The notes: a model not told the origin generated them from the sequence alone. A DNA stretch of 38,545 nucleotides from Archangiaceae bacterium (GCA_023248915.1 JAHFDQ010000002.1:1-38545), one strand, 5' to 3'. Counted from the stretch's first letter, positions 7,205 to 14,900 are shown. Translations and numbers: made by a program.

Positions 7205-7996
7205 TTACCTGCCCGTGAACTTGGCGGGGCGCTTCTCGAGGAAGGCCAGCACGCCCTCCTTCAGGTCTTCGCTGGGGAGGATTTCGGTCATCGCGTCCTG
7301 CTCGAGGTCCAGCGAATCGCGCAGGCTCATGCCCAGGCCCCGGTCGATGACGCGCTTCGACCAGGCAACCGCGAGCGGGCCGGCCTGGGCGATCTCGTGC
7401 GCCAGCGCCTTGGCCCGGATGAGCGCGTCGCCGGGCACCACCAGCTCGTTGACGACGCCCAGCTCGAGCGCCCGGACGCAAGGGTACTGGCGGCCGGTGA
7501 AGATCCACTCCTTGGCGATCGCCGGCCCGACCAGGCGGGCCAGCCGCGTGGTGCCGCCCAGATCGGGCAGCATGCCGATCTTCGACTCGGGGAAGCCGAA
7601 GCGCGCGTCGCTCGACGCCACCCTCAAGTCGCAGGCCAAGGCCAGCTCGAGCCCGCCGCCCACGCACGCGCCCTCGAGGGCGGCGAGGGTGGGCTTCTCG
7701 AGCTCTTCGAGCCGGGTGAACAGGTTCTGGAGCTGGCGCTGCACCCGGCGAATCTTCTCGCCGTTCGGCCTGGACGACAGGTGCTCGAACAGCACGCCCA
7801 GGTCCATGCCCGCGCTGAAGGCCCGGTTGCCGGCGCCGGTGAGCACCACCGCGCGCACCGACGCGTCGTCGGCGGCGCTCGTCAACATCGCCTCGGCCAG
7901 GGTGAGCATCTCGAAGGTGAGCGCGTTGCGCTTCTCGGGCCGGTTCAGCGTCACGACGAGGACGTCGCCGTCGCGTTCGGTGATGAGGTCGGGCAT
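7205..7996 (-). CDS. enoyl-CoA hydratase/isomerase family protein
   Basis: A 263-residue crotonase-fold enzyme. I use ATG 7996 (MPDLITERDGDVL) instead of the ORF start at 8083, which lies inside the SDR gene. The oxyanion-hole segment is NRAFSAGMDL. Both catalytic glutamates of classical enoyl-CoA hydratase have counterparts, in GGGLELALACD and in FGFPESKIGMLPDLGG. The second motif has Asp where rat hydratase has Gly (PDLGG versus PGAGG), as in several side-branch members. It should hydrate or isomerise an enoyl-CoA. Its ATG overlaps the SDR stop codon by one base (TGATG), with GGAG just upstream, so translation is probably coupled in a ferredoxin-SDR-hydratase operon. Confidence 0.9.
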   Translation of the reverse strand: MPDLITERDGDVLVVTLNRPEKRNALTFEMLTLAEAMLTSAADDASVRAVVLTGAGNRAFSAGMDLGVLFEHLSSRPNGEKIRRVQRQLQNLFTRLEELEKPTLAALEGACVGGGLELALACDLRVASSDARFGFPESKIGMLPDLGGTTRLARLVGPAIAKEWIFTGRQYPCVRALELGVVNELVVPGDALIRAKALAHEIAQAGPLAVAWSKRVIDRGLGMSLRDSLDLEQDAMTEILPSEDLKEGVLAFLEKRPAKFTGR

Positions 7997-8817
7997 CAGG
8001 GTTTCTCCATTCGTCTCATGACTTCCTCGGCCTGGCCGAGAAGCCCGCGGGACAGGCCGAGGCCTCCGTCGATGGTGAGGCACGCGCCGGTGACGTAACT
8101 CGCGAAGGGCGACGCCAGGTAGGCGACGGCGTCGGCCACTTCGTCCGACGACAAGAGCCGCCCGAGGGGAATGGTTGCTGACAGCGCGGCCTGCACCTTC
8201 GGGTCATCGAAGCCGAGGTTCTTTGCGGCGTTTTCGGTCACCACGATGCCCGGCGCGACCGCGTTCACGCGAATCTTCTTCCGCCCCCACTCGGACGCCA
8301 ACGTCTGGGTCAGGTTCCATACGCCGGCCTTGGCGGCTGCCGAGTGCGCGACACCCGGGGCCCCCGTCCAGGCGTAGGTCGCGATGAGGTTGACGATGTT
8401 GCCCGGCGCGTCGCGCCCTATCCAGTGCTTCGCCGCGGCGCGCGAGCACAGGAAGCTGCCGTTCAGCACGATGTCGACCACGGTGCGGAACCCGTTGGGC
8501 GTCAGCGACTCGGACGGCGAGGTGAAGTTCCCCGCGGCGTTGTTCACAAGCACGTCGAGCCGGCCGAACGCCGCGAGCGTCGCGGCGACGAGGGCGTCGA
8601 CCTGGTCGGGTTCGCGCACGTCGGTGGGCACGGCCAGGGCGTGAATACCCTGGGCGGACAGGTCTCGCGCCGCGGCGTCGAGCACCTCTTTCTTCCGGCT
8701 GGCGAGCACCACCGACGCACCGAGGCGGCCAAGCGTGCGCGCGATGGCCTTGCCGATTCCGGTGCCACCGCCGGTGACAATCGCAACGTGGTGCTCGAAA
8801 CAACCCTGCGGAAGCAT
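7996..8817 (-). CDS. SDR oxidoreductase, 2,4-dienoyl-CoA reductase type
   Basis: A 273-residue classical-fold short-chain dehydrogenase. The nucleotide-binding motif is TGGGTGIG (residues 15-22), followed by NNAAGN (92-97). The usual YxxxK is absent: the Lys is in HSAAAKAGV (K163) with no Tyr four residues before it. Instead Tyr148 (IATYAWTG) lies 15 residues before K163 and 11 before S159. That is the spacing of Tyr199/Ser210/Lys214 in human mitochondrial 2,4-dienoyl-CoA reductase, which shares the TIYAETG...SASAKAGV motif. It should therefore reduce dienoyl-CoA with NADPH during unsaturated fatty-acid oxidation. It lies 18 bp after the ferredoxin gene and overlaps the hydratase by one base. 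A trans-enoyl-CoA reductase role is the main alternative. Confidence 0.85.
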   Translation of the reverse strand: MLPQGCFEHHVAIVTGGGTGIGKAIARTLGRLGASVVLASRKKEVLDAAARDLSAQGIHALAVPTDVREPDQVDALVAATLAAFGRLDVLVNNAAGNFTSPSESLTPNGFRTVVDIVLNGSFLCSRAAAKHWIGRDAPGNIVNLIATYAWTGAPGVAHSAAAKAGVWNLTQTLASEWGRKKIRVNAVAPGIVVTENAAKNLGFDDPKVQAALSATIPLGRLLSSDEVADAVAYLASPFASYVTGACLTIDGGLGLSRGLLGQAEEVMRRMEKP

Positions 8818-8835
8818 CTCGGCCAGCGGTCTTGG

Positions 8836-9174
8836 CTACCCCGCGAACGGATTGGGGTCGAACAGAGCTCGCTTGCCTTCCTTCTCCTTGAATTCCTCGG
8901 CCTCCGGCAGCGCCGCCTTCTTCTCGGCGATGTTCGGCCACTTGGTGCAGTACTCCTTGTTGAGGGCCGTCCACTCCGCCCACTTCTCGGGCAGGTCGGA
9001 CTCGGGGAAGATCGCCTTGGTCGGGCACACCGGTTCGCACGCGCCGCAGTCAATGCACTCGTCGGGGTGAATGACGAGGAAGTTCACGCCCTCGTAGAAG
9101 CAGTTGACCGGGCAGACTTCCACGCAGTCGGTGTACTTACACTTCACGCACGGCTCGGCGACGATATAGGCCAC
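8836..9174 (-). CDS. fdxA: 7Fe-ferredoxin (FdxA family)
   Basis: A 112-residue ferredoxin starting at GTG 9174, preceded by AAGGAG. All nine cysteines of Azotobacter ferredoxin I are present with a one-residue offset: C9, C12, C17, C21, C25, C40, C43, C46 and C50. The first motif ([17 protein letters not shown]) and the [13 protein letters not shown] motif imply one [3Fe-4S] and one [4Fe-4S] cluster. The extension after residue 60 ([19 protein letters not shown]) is characteristic of the FdxA family. Cytoplasmic low-potential electron carrier. It is first in an apparent operon with the dienoyl-CoA-reductase-like SDR and an enoyl-CoA hydratase. The electron partner is not evident from the sequence. 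Confidence 0.92.
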   Translation of the reverse strand: MAYIVAEPCVKCKYTDCVEVCPVNCFYEGVNFLVIHPDECIDCGACEPVCPTKAIFPESDLPEKWAEWTALNKEYCTKWPNIAEKKAALPEAEEFKEKEGKRALFDPNPFAG

Positions 9175-9210
9175 TGGAGAGACTCCTTTCAGGGAGAAAC
9201 TTGGCGCGGC

Positions 9211-9216
9211 ACACTA
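9211..9216 (-). promoter_or_regulatory. candidate -10 hexamer TAGTGT for fdxA operon
   Basis: Minus-strand TAGTGT in the context CCTAGTGTGCC, 36 nt upstream of the fdxA GTG. The same hexamer precedes the M36 peptidase gene. A leader of about 30 nt would contain the AAGGAG ribosome-binding site. Confidence 0.4.
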
Positions 9217-9265
9217 GGAACAACCCGCGGCCCGCGCAACAGGGAATTCGGGACGGGAGCGCTCT

Positions 9266-10345
9266 CTAAAACAGCCCCTGAGCCCGCAACAGCTCGGCGA
9301 CCAGCACCGCTCCTTTGGCCGCCCCCAGCTTGGTGTTGTGGGAAACCAGGACGTACTTGACGCCGTTGGCCAGCACCGCGTCCTCGCGGATTCGGCCCAC
9401 GCTCGTGGCCATGCCGCCGTGGGTGTCGCGGTCGAGCCGCGGCTGGGGGCGGAACGGGTCGTCGAGCACCTCTATCCACCTCGGGGGGGCCGACGGCAGC
9501 CCGCGCGCCGCCGGGTCGCCCGTCCACTCGCGCATCGCCTGGGCCACCTCGGACGGCGAGGCCTTCTTCGACAGCGAGACGTAGACCGCCTCGGTGTGCC
9601 CGTCGAGCACCGCCACCCGCGTGCAGGTGCACGACACCCGCAGCGGGTGGGGAAGCACCGCCGCGCCTCGCAGCGTTCCGAGAAGCTTCTGGGTCTCGAC
9701 CTCGACCTTGCCCTCTTCCTTGGCGATGTGAGGAATGACGTTGTCGAGAATGTCGAGCCCGACGACGCCGGGCGACCGGCCGGCTCCCGAGACCGCCTGC
9801 AAGGAAGTCATCAGCACCGCCTCGACGCCGAACGCCTGCTGGAGCGGCGCCAGCGACACCGCCAACCCGGTGGTGGTGCAGTTGGGAATGGGGACGATGA
9901 AGCCGCGAAAGCCCCGCCGGCGGCGCTGCTCGACGACGAGCGGGGCGTGCGCGGCGTTGACGGGCGGCAAGAGCAGCGGGACGTCGTCTTCGTACCGGAA
10001 GGCGCTCGCGGTGGACAGCACCGGGACGTCCTTGGCGAGGCGGGGTTCGAGCTCGCGGGCGACGTCCGACTCGACCGCCGAGAACGCCAGGTCGAAGTCG
10101 CCGCCCTTGACCGCCGCCCCGTCGAGCACCGGCAGCGCCGCGACGCGGGCCGGCAGCGGTTCGTTCACGAACCAGGCGGTCATCCCGTTCGAAGCCTTCA
10201 GCGCCTCGGCGTACGTCTTGCCGGCCGAGCGCGCCGACGCCGCCACCGCGGCGACCTCGATGAACGGGTGACCTTCCAGCGCGGTGATGAACTGCTGCCC
10301 GGCGATGCCGGTCGCGCCGACGACGACGGAACGGAGCTTGGCCAT
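9266..10345 (-). CDS. asd: aspartate-semialdehyde dehydrogenase (archaeal/fungal-type)
   Basis: A 359-residue enzyme that reduces aspartyl phosphate to aspartate semialdehyde with NADPH, in the lysine/threonine/methionine pathway. The N-terminal Rossmann motif is VVGATGIAGQQF. The nucleophile is Cys156 in PIPNCTTTGLA, and the SGAGRSPG loop follows. His250 in the DGHTEAV segment is the likely catalytic base. Length and the NCTTTGLA motif fit the archaeal/fungal-type subfamily rather than the E. coli type, which has N-C-T-V/I-x-x. Cytoplasmic. It lies 43 bp after the rhodanese gene, possibly cotranscribed, with 91 bp to fdxA. Confidence 0.93.
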   Translation of the reverse strand: MAKLRSVVVGATGIAGQQFITALEGHPFIEVAAVAASARSAGKTYAEALKASNGMTAWFVNEPLPARVAALPVLDGAAVKGGDFDLAFSAVESDVARELEPRLAKDVPVLSTASAFRYEDDVPLLLPPVNAAHAPLVVEQRRRRGFRGFIVPIPNCTTTGLAVSLAPLQQAFGVEAVLMTSLQAVSGAGRSPGVVGLDILDNVIPHIAKEEGKVEVETQKLLGTLRGAAVLPHPLRVSCTCTRVAVLDGHTEAVYVSLSKKASPSEVAQAMREWTGDPAARGLPSAPPRWIEVLDDPFRPQPRLDRDTHGGMATSVGRIREDAVLANGVKYVLVSHNTKLGAAKGAVLVAELLRAQGLF

Positions 10346-10388
10346 GGTCGGGTTGTTACCCCATCACGCCCCGGCGGTCACGAGGCGG

Positions 10389-10736
10389 TCAGCGCGCGAC
10401 CGTCCAGCCCTCGTGGGCCGGCGAGGCATGCCGTTCGGTCGGGTACCCCGCCTGAATCCACTCACGCAGGCCTCCGTCGAGCACCTCGGGCGCTCGCCCG
10501 CGCAGGCGCAGCAGCCGGGCCGCGCGGCGCGAGTCGGCGCCGTCGGGCTCGAAGCCGCAGAGCACGATCAGCTCGTCGTCGGGGAGGCTGTCCGCGCTCT
10601 GGGTGAGCTCGGAAAGCGACAACCGCATCGCTCCGGGAATGTGCAGCATCAGCTCGTCCCACGCTTCCCGGTCGCGAAGGTCGATGACGAGGACCTCGTC
10701 GTCGCCCAGCCGAAGGAGCAGCTCCGTGCATTCCAT
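10389..10736 (-). CDS. rhodanese-like domain protein
   Basis: A 115-residue single rhodanese domain. I place the start at ATG 10736 (MECTELLLRLGDDEVLVIDLRD), preceded by AGGAGGT, not at the ORF start 16 codons earlier. Features in order: VLVIDLRDREAWDELMLHIPGAMRLSLSEL (the DxR...HIPGA signature), LIVLCGFEPDGADSRRAARLL with the putative active cysteine in the LCG loop, and VLDGGLREWIQAGYP (the GG-x-x-x-W motif). The active-site loop is longer than the classic CRxGxR and less basic, so sulfurtransferase activity is uncertain. It may act as a single-domain sulfur carrier or binding module. Cytoplasmic. Upstream of asd. Confidence 0.85.
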   Translation of the reverse strand: MECTELLLRLGDDEVLVIDLRDREAWDELMLHIPGAMRLSLSELTQSADSLPDDELIVLCGFEPDGADSRRAARLLRLRGRAPEVLDGGLREWIQAGYPTERHASPAHEGWTVAR

Positions 10737-10846
10737 GACGCTCGGACCTCCTGATTTTCCAACCCGCCGAACTCGCGACCCCATCCTTTCCTTCCCAAGC
10801 AGGCCCTCGTCAGGCCGCAGACTCGCGGCGGACAGAGGCCGTTTGC

Positions 10847-10852
10847 TAGTGT
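10847..10852 (+). promoter_or_regulatory. candidate -10 hexamer TAGTGT for M36 peptidase
   Basis: TAGTGT in TTTGCTAGTGTCC, 30 nt before the ATG at 10883 in a 146-bp divergent gap. It belongs to the TAGNGT pattern; no -35 is clear. Confidence 0.35.
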
Positions 10853-10882
10853 CCGCGCCTCTCCTTCCGCCGAGCGAGCCCC

Positions 10883-13492
10883 ATGGTCGCGTTCACCCTC
10901 GTACCGCTGATTCTTTCGGCAAGCTTTACCCCCGCCTTCACCGAGCGGGCGGTAGGGCCCCAGGGCGCGCTGCGGCTGGGCGTCGGGACGCTCTCCCTGC
11001 CGCTCCAGGGCGAGCTCCGGCTGGCGGCGCGCGGCTACGCCCTTTCGCGGCGCGCCGAGCTCGGCCTGCCGGCGACGTCGGATCTCGGGGCGGCGGTCGC
11101 GTTCGGCACGCGCTTCGGAGCTTCCTTCCGCCTGCCGCAGCAGGTGGACGGCATCGAGGTGTACGGGGCGGAGGTGGTGGTGACGATCGACTCGAGCCGG
11201 CGCGTCACGCAGGTTGCCTCGAACCTGGCGCCGTACCGGAAGAGCGTCCTCGACTGGCGGATGACGCCGGCCGAGGCCCTGGCGCTGGCCGCCCGCGAGG
11301 TGCCCCTTTCGCTGGTGCAGGCCGGCGGCGCGCCGTACGGGGGCACCCGGCGACAGCTCTTCGAGGTGGGTGACGAGGTTCACTCGGGTTACCTCGCCTA
11401 CGTCCCCTCGGTCGACCTGCGGCAGAACTGGCTACTGGCGATCGACGCCACCACGCACGCGCTGCTCTGGGGGCAGAACCGGGTGTTCCACGCCGCGGAC
11501 GACGCCCAAGTCTACCTGGCGAGCCCCGGCGGGCTGGACGCCGGCGTGGGGCGCACGCCCACGAGCCCTGTGAAGCTCGAACACGCGGACGGCGGGTCGA
11601 TGCTGCTGCCGAACGACGGAGGCTTCCTGGAAGGAGACCTGCTCGAATCGTTCGGCTGCTGCCCGAACCAAGGCTGCTCGACAGGCGCCGACGCGGGGCC
11701 GAAGCGCGCCGACGGAGGCCTCAAGTACGGCAACTTCACTGTCCTCTACGATGTCGTCGAGTGCGACCGGGTGCAGCGAGCGTCGAACGACCCTGCGTCG
11801 AACCCCGACGCGAGCTTCGTCTACCCGCCGGTCGACCCGCCGTGGCTGCTCGACGGAGGCGCGGTGGGCCCGGTGGCGCAGGCTGACCTCGCCGACTCGG
11901 ACCCGTTCTCGGAAGTGCAGGCCTTCTACCAGGTGAACGCCGTCTACGACTTCGTGAAGGCGTTGTCCTCGGCCGCCGCGCCGGTCTTCCCGGCCAACGT
12001 GCCGGCCATCGGAGAGTTCAAGACTCGCGACGCGCAGTTGGCGCCCGCGAAGCGCACCGCCGTCTGGTCGAACGTCACCATCCCCGACTACAACGACCTG
12101 TACGCGAACATCAGCATCGTCGGCTGCGCGACCGGCGGGCCCTGCACCACCCACACCGATCGCCTCGCGCGGGTGGACAACGCGGCCTACATGGCCAAGG
12201 AGAACTTCCAGCAGCTCGTGCTCCCCGACTACATGCTCGATGTCGACACCCTGATGATTTTTCAGGGCGAGCGGGCGGACTGGGGGTACGACTCTGCGGT
12301 GCTCTGGCACGAGTTCGGCCACGGGGTGATCTACGCGACCGCGAAGTTCAACTCGTTCACGATCGACGGCCGGTCGGGCAACAACGAGGGAGGCGCGATG
12401 CACGAGGGCATCGCCGACTACCTCGCCGGAGCCTTCGGGCAGAACCCCAAGATGGGCGAGTACGTCGGCCCCCGCATCGCCCAGGGCAACTCCGGGCAGC
12501 TCGCGCAGGAGATGCCGCTGCGCAACCTCGAGAACACCTTCGCCTGCCCCGACGTGCTCTGGGGCGAGGTGCACCAGGACAGCCAGCACTTCTCGGCCGC
12601 CCTCTGGGAAGCGCGCGAGCTGCACTTCCTCGGCAACGACTCGGGGCGCACCTTCGACGCCGCCGTGTACGCCTCGCTGGTGTCGATGACGTCCGACATG
12701 GGCTTCGAGGCCGCGGCCGCCGTCATCGCCGCCCACCTGCCCGCCGCCTTCCCCGGCGTGCAGGCCGACCAGACGATGAAGGCGATCTTCGACTCCCGCG
12801 GAGTCACCCACTGCTCGAAGGTGGTGGACGTCACCGGAGCGACCGGGGCGCGCCCGTACTACGGCATCGGCGGCCGCGACGAAGCAGGGCTGGCGATCGG
12901 GTCCATGGTCCCGGGCCCGTACCAGATGAAGGTTTCGCTGCCGAAAGGCGCGCGGAGCCTGAACGTCACCGCCGCGATTCAGGCGGACCCCCTCGGGCAG
13001 AGCCAGACCTCGGCCGAGCTGCTCGTCAAGGTGGGCCAGCCCATCACGTTCAACCGCGCCTCGAGCGTCGTCACGAACGACGCCGACGTCACCGCCGGCG
13101 CGGTGGCCGCGGGCAGCAGCCTCTCGGCCCAGGCGATGATCGACGTGCCGTGCGGAGCCGACCTGTTCTTCACCCTCGCGACGACCGGGGCGCAGGGAGA
13201 GGTTCTCCAGGACGTGGCCGTCGATGTAATCAAGGCGGTTTCGTGCGCGCCCGACGCGGGCATCGATGCGGGCACTGACGCAGGCGCAGTCGACGCGGGA
13301 GCGCCAGTCTCGATTCCGTCGATCGCGGAGGAAGGTCGGGCCGGAGCCGGCCGCGCGCCCGAAGGTTGCGGCTGTGGCGCTTCGGGAGGAGGGCTGGCGC
13401 TGGCGGCCGCCGGACTGGCCGCGGCCCTCGCGCGTCGCCGGCGACAGGCGCCTTCCGTTCACCCCGAGCGGCGTCGAGGGCCCCGTAGTTGA
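10883..13492 (+). CDS. secreted M36 (fungalysin)-like zinc metallopeptidase with MYXO-CTERM tail
   Basis: An 869-residue exported protein starting MVAFTLVPLILSASFTPAFT, a short signal peptide. Residues ~50-200 look like an FTP-type propeptide (LPQQVDGIEVYGAEVVVTIDSSRRVTQVASNLAPY, then a second similar segment). The catalytic zinc motif is HEFGH (H476-H480) in VLWHEFGHGVIYAT. The third ligand is expected in NEGGAMHEGIADYLAGAF, as in fungalysins. A Cys-rich insert with Asp-Ala-Gly spacers (CCPNQGCSTGADAGPKRADGG) precedes it. The end has DAGIDAGTDAGAVDAG spacers, GCGCGASGGG, a hydrophobic stretch and RRRRQ, a MYXO-CTERM tail. Probable extracellular predatory or self-processing protease, sorted to the envelope by its tail. 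Confidence 0.85.
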   Translation: MVAFTLVPLILSASFTPAFTERAVGPQGALRLGVGTLSLPLQGELRLAARGYALSRRAELGLPATSDLGAAVAFGTRFGASFRLPQQVDGIEVYGAEVVVTIDSSRRVTQVASNLAPYRKSVLDWRMTPAEALALAAREVPLSLVQAGGAPYGGTRRQLFEVGDEVHSGYLAYVPSVDLRQNWLLAIDATTHALLWGQNRVFHAADDAQVYLASPGGLDAGVGRTPTSPVKLEHADGGSMLLPNDGGFLEGDLLESFGCCPNQGCSTGADAGPKRADGGLKYGNFTVLYDVVECDRVQRASNDPASNPDASFVYPPVDPPWLLDGGAVGPVAQADLADSDPFSEVQAFYQVNAVYDFVKALSSAAAPVFPANVPAIGEFKTRDAQLAPAKRTAVWSNVTIPDYNDLYANISIVGCATGGPCTTHTDRLARVDNAAYMAKENFQQLVLPDYMLDVDTLMIFQGERADWGYDSAVLWHEFGHGVIYATAKFNSFTIDGRSGNNEGGAMHEGIADYLAGAFGQNPKMGEYVGPRIAQGNSGQLAQEMPLRNLENTFACPDVLWGEVHQDSQHFSAALWEARELHFLGNDSGRTFDAAVYASLVSMTSDMGFEAAAAVIAAHLPAAFPGVQADQTMKAIFDSRGVTHCSKVVDVTGATGARPYYGIGGRDEAGLAIGSMVPGPYQMKVSLPKGARSLNVTAAIQADPLGQSQTSAELLVKVGQPITFNRASSVVTNDADVTAGAVAAGSSLSAQAMIDVPCGADLFFTLATTGAQGEVLQDVAVDVIKAVSCAPDAGIDAGTDAGAVDAGAPVSIPSIAEEGRAGAGRAPEGCGCGASGGGLALAAAGLAAALARRRRQAPSVHPERRRGPRS

Positions 13493-13513
13493 ATGCTCCT
13501 CGACGGAGCTTCG

Positions 13514-14665
13514 CTACAAGCCGAACTGGCGGGCGATGATCTCGTTCATGATCTCGCTGGTGCCTCCGCCGATCGGCCCCAGCCGGGCGTCGCGCCAGTG
13601 GCGCTCGATGTCGAACTCCTTCATGTAGCCGGCGCCGCCGTGAAGCTGCAGCGACGCGTCGGCGATGCGGCAGCACATCTCGGTGGCGAGCTTCTTGGCC
13701 ATCGACGTCTCGCTGATGGCGAACTCGCCCCCGGCGTGCAGCCGGAGCGCGTGGTAGGTGAGCTGCCGCGCAGCCTCGAGGTCTGTCGCCATGTCGGCGA
13801 GCCGGTGCTTGACCACCTGGAACTCGGCCACCGCCTTGCCGAAGGCCCGCCGTTGCTTCACATAGGCCACCGCCCCAGCGAGAATGTCGTCGGCCGCTCC
13901 GACCGCGCCCAGCGCCAGCGACAGCCGTTCCCACTGGAAGTTGCCCATGATCTGGTAGAAGCCCTGCCCCTCTTCGCCGAGCAGGTTCTCGGCCGGCACC
14001 CGGCAGTCCTCGAACACCAGCTCGCCGGTGTCCGACGCCCTCCAGCCCAGCTTCTCGAGCTTCTTTCCCACCGAGAAGCCCGGGGTCCCCTTCTCGACGA
14101 CGATCATCGACAGGCCCTTGTGGCCCTTGGTCGGGTCAGTCTTCACCGCCAGCACCACGAAGTCGGCCCGGACGCCGTTGGTGATGTACGTCTTCGACCC
14201 GTTCAGCACGTAGCCGCCGTCCACCTTCTTGGCGGTCATCTGCAGGCCCGCGACGTCCGACCCGGCGTTGGGTTCGGTGATGCCGAGCGCTCCCACCTTC
14301 TCGCCGCGAATCGCCGGCGCGAGGAAGCGCTTCTTCTGGGCGTCGGTGCCGAACAGGTGCAGTGGGCCGGTCGAGATGGTGAACTGCGCCCCCAGCCCGG
14401 CCGCGACTCCGCCCGACCCGCAGCGCCCCAGCTCTTCGATCAGCACCGCCTCGAACAGGCAGCCCGCGTTCGTCCCACCGTACTCCTCGGGGTACTTGAG
14501 GCCGAGGAACCCCAGCTCGCCGAAGCGCCGGAAGAGCGCGAGCGGAAACTCGCCCTTGTCTTCCCACTCTCGGGCGAAGGGCCGAAGCTCCTTGTCCACC
14601 ACCGCGCGAACCGTGCGCCGAAACGCCTCGTGCTCTTCCAGGTACAGCCCGTAGCCGGCCTGCAT
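13514..14665 (-). CDS. acyl-CoA dehydrogenase (isovaleryl/long-chain-type active site)
   Basis: A 383-residue FAD enzyme catalysing alpha,beta-dehydrogenation of acyl-CoA. ATG 14665 is preceded by AGGAGG. Signatures: GITEPNAGSDVAG (FAD contact), LNGSKTYITNG, RRAFGKAVAEFQVVKHRLADM, and LQLHGGAGYMKEFDIERHWRDAR. The usual catalytic Glu of medium-chain enzymes (IYEGTSEI) is Gly367 here (IGGGTSEI). A Glu is instead present at E247 in FQWERLSLALG, aligning with the base of isovaleryl-CoA and long-chain dehydrogenases (LDLERLVLA). The substrate is therefore likely branched- or long-chain. It is divergent from tRNA-Cys; a palindrome overlaps its presumed transcription start. Confidence 0.92.
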   Translation of the reverse strand: MQAGYGLYLEEHEAFRRTVRAVVDKELRPFAREWEDKGEFPLALFRRFGELGFLGLKYPEEYGGTNAGCLFEAVLIEELGRCGSGGVAAGLGAQFTISTGPLHLFGTDAQKKRFLAPAIRGEKVGALGITEPNAGSDVAGLQMTAKKVDGGYVLNGSKTYITNGVRADFVVLAVKTDPTKGHKGLSMIVVEKGTPGFSVGKKLEKLGWRASDTGELVFEDCRVPAENLLGEEGQGFYQIMGNFQWERLSLALGAVGAADDILAGAVAYVKQRRAFGKAVAEFQVVKHRLADMATDLEAARQLTYHALRLHAGGEFAISETSMAKKLATEMCCRIADASLQLHGGAGYMKEFDIERHWRDARLGPIGGGTSEIMNEIIARQFGL

Positions 14666-14678
14666 TCGTCAGCCTCCT

Positions 14679-14690
14679 GATTCGCGAATC
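14679..14690. promoter_or_regulatory. perfect 12-bp palindrome, candidate operator of the acyl-CoA dehydrogenase gene
   Basis: GATTCGCGAATC is its own reverse complement. On the minus strand it lies 5-16 nt downstream of a TAGAGT hexamer, so it covers the predicted transcription start. It lies just before the AGGAGG ribosome-binding site. This position suits a repressor site, for example of the TetR/FadR type. No regulator gene is adjacent. Confidence 0.45.
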
Positions 14691-14695
14691 GGCCG

Positions 14696-14701
14696 ACTCT
14701 A
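14696..14701 (-). promoter_or_regulatory. candidate -10 hexamer TAGAGT for acyl-CoA dehydrogenase
   Basis: Minus-strand TAGAGT in GGTAGAGTCGG, 30 nt before the ATG at 14665. Identical to the hexamers before folD and the gene at 2286. It lies back to back with the tRNA-Cys promoter, whose -35 starts at 14708. Confidence 0.4.
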
Positions 14702-14707
14702 CCTTTC

Positions 14708-14737
14708 TTGACCGGTTGCGCGAGGGGTGCGTATAAG
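14708..14737 (+). promoter_or_regulatory. sigma-70-type promoter of tRNA-Cys
   Basis: TTGACC, 18-nt spacer, TATAAG: each hexamer matches the consensus at 5 of 6 positions. Initiation is expected near 14744, about 10 nt before the tRNA 5' end. This is the strongest housekeeping-type promoter I see in the window. Confidence 0.75.
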
Positions 14738-14753
14738 CCGCGCCATCGTCCAT

Positions 14754-14825
<72 letters not shown>

Positions 14826-14830
14826 CAACT

Positions 14831-14864
14831 GGCCCGGCGCGCCTGGCTCGCCGGGCCGTTTTTT
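14831..14864 (+). terminator. rho-independent terminator of tRNA-Cys
   Basis: A perfect 9-bp GC stem (GGCCCGGCG / CGCCGGGCC) with a 9-nt loop, followed by G and six T. It starts 5 nt after the tRNA and ends 36 nt before the next start codon, separating the tRNA from the SpoIID-like gene. Confidence 0.93.
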
Positions 14865-14900
14865 CACCTACGCCTCGATCGCGCGAGTAGCCTGACGGCT

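Noticed and set aside
10346-10388. Possible separate regulatory element between rhodanese and asd
   Set aside because: Only 43 bp with no inverted repeat or promoter match seen.
13493-13513. GCTCC-TCGAC-GGAGC hairpin between the M36 peptidase and acyl-CoA dehydrogenase genes as a terminator
   Set aside because: Only 5 bp of stem and no T-run on either strand; could be chance.
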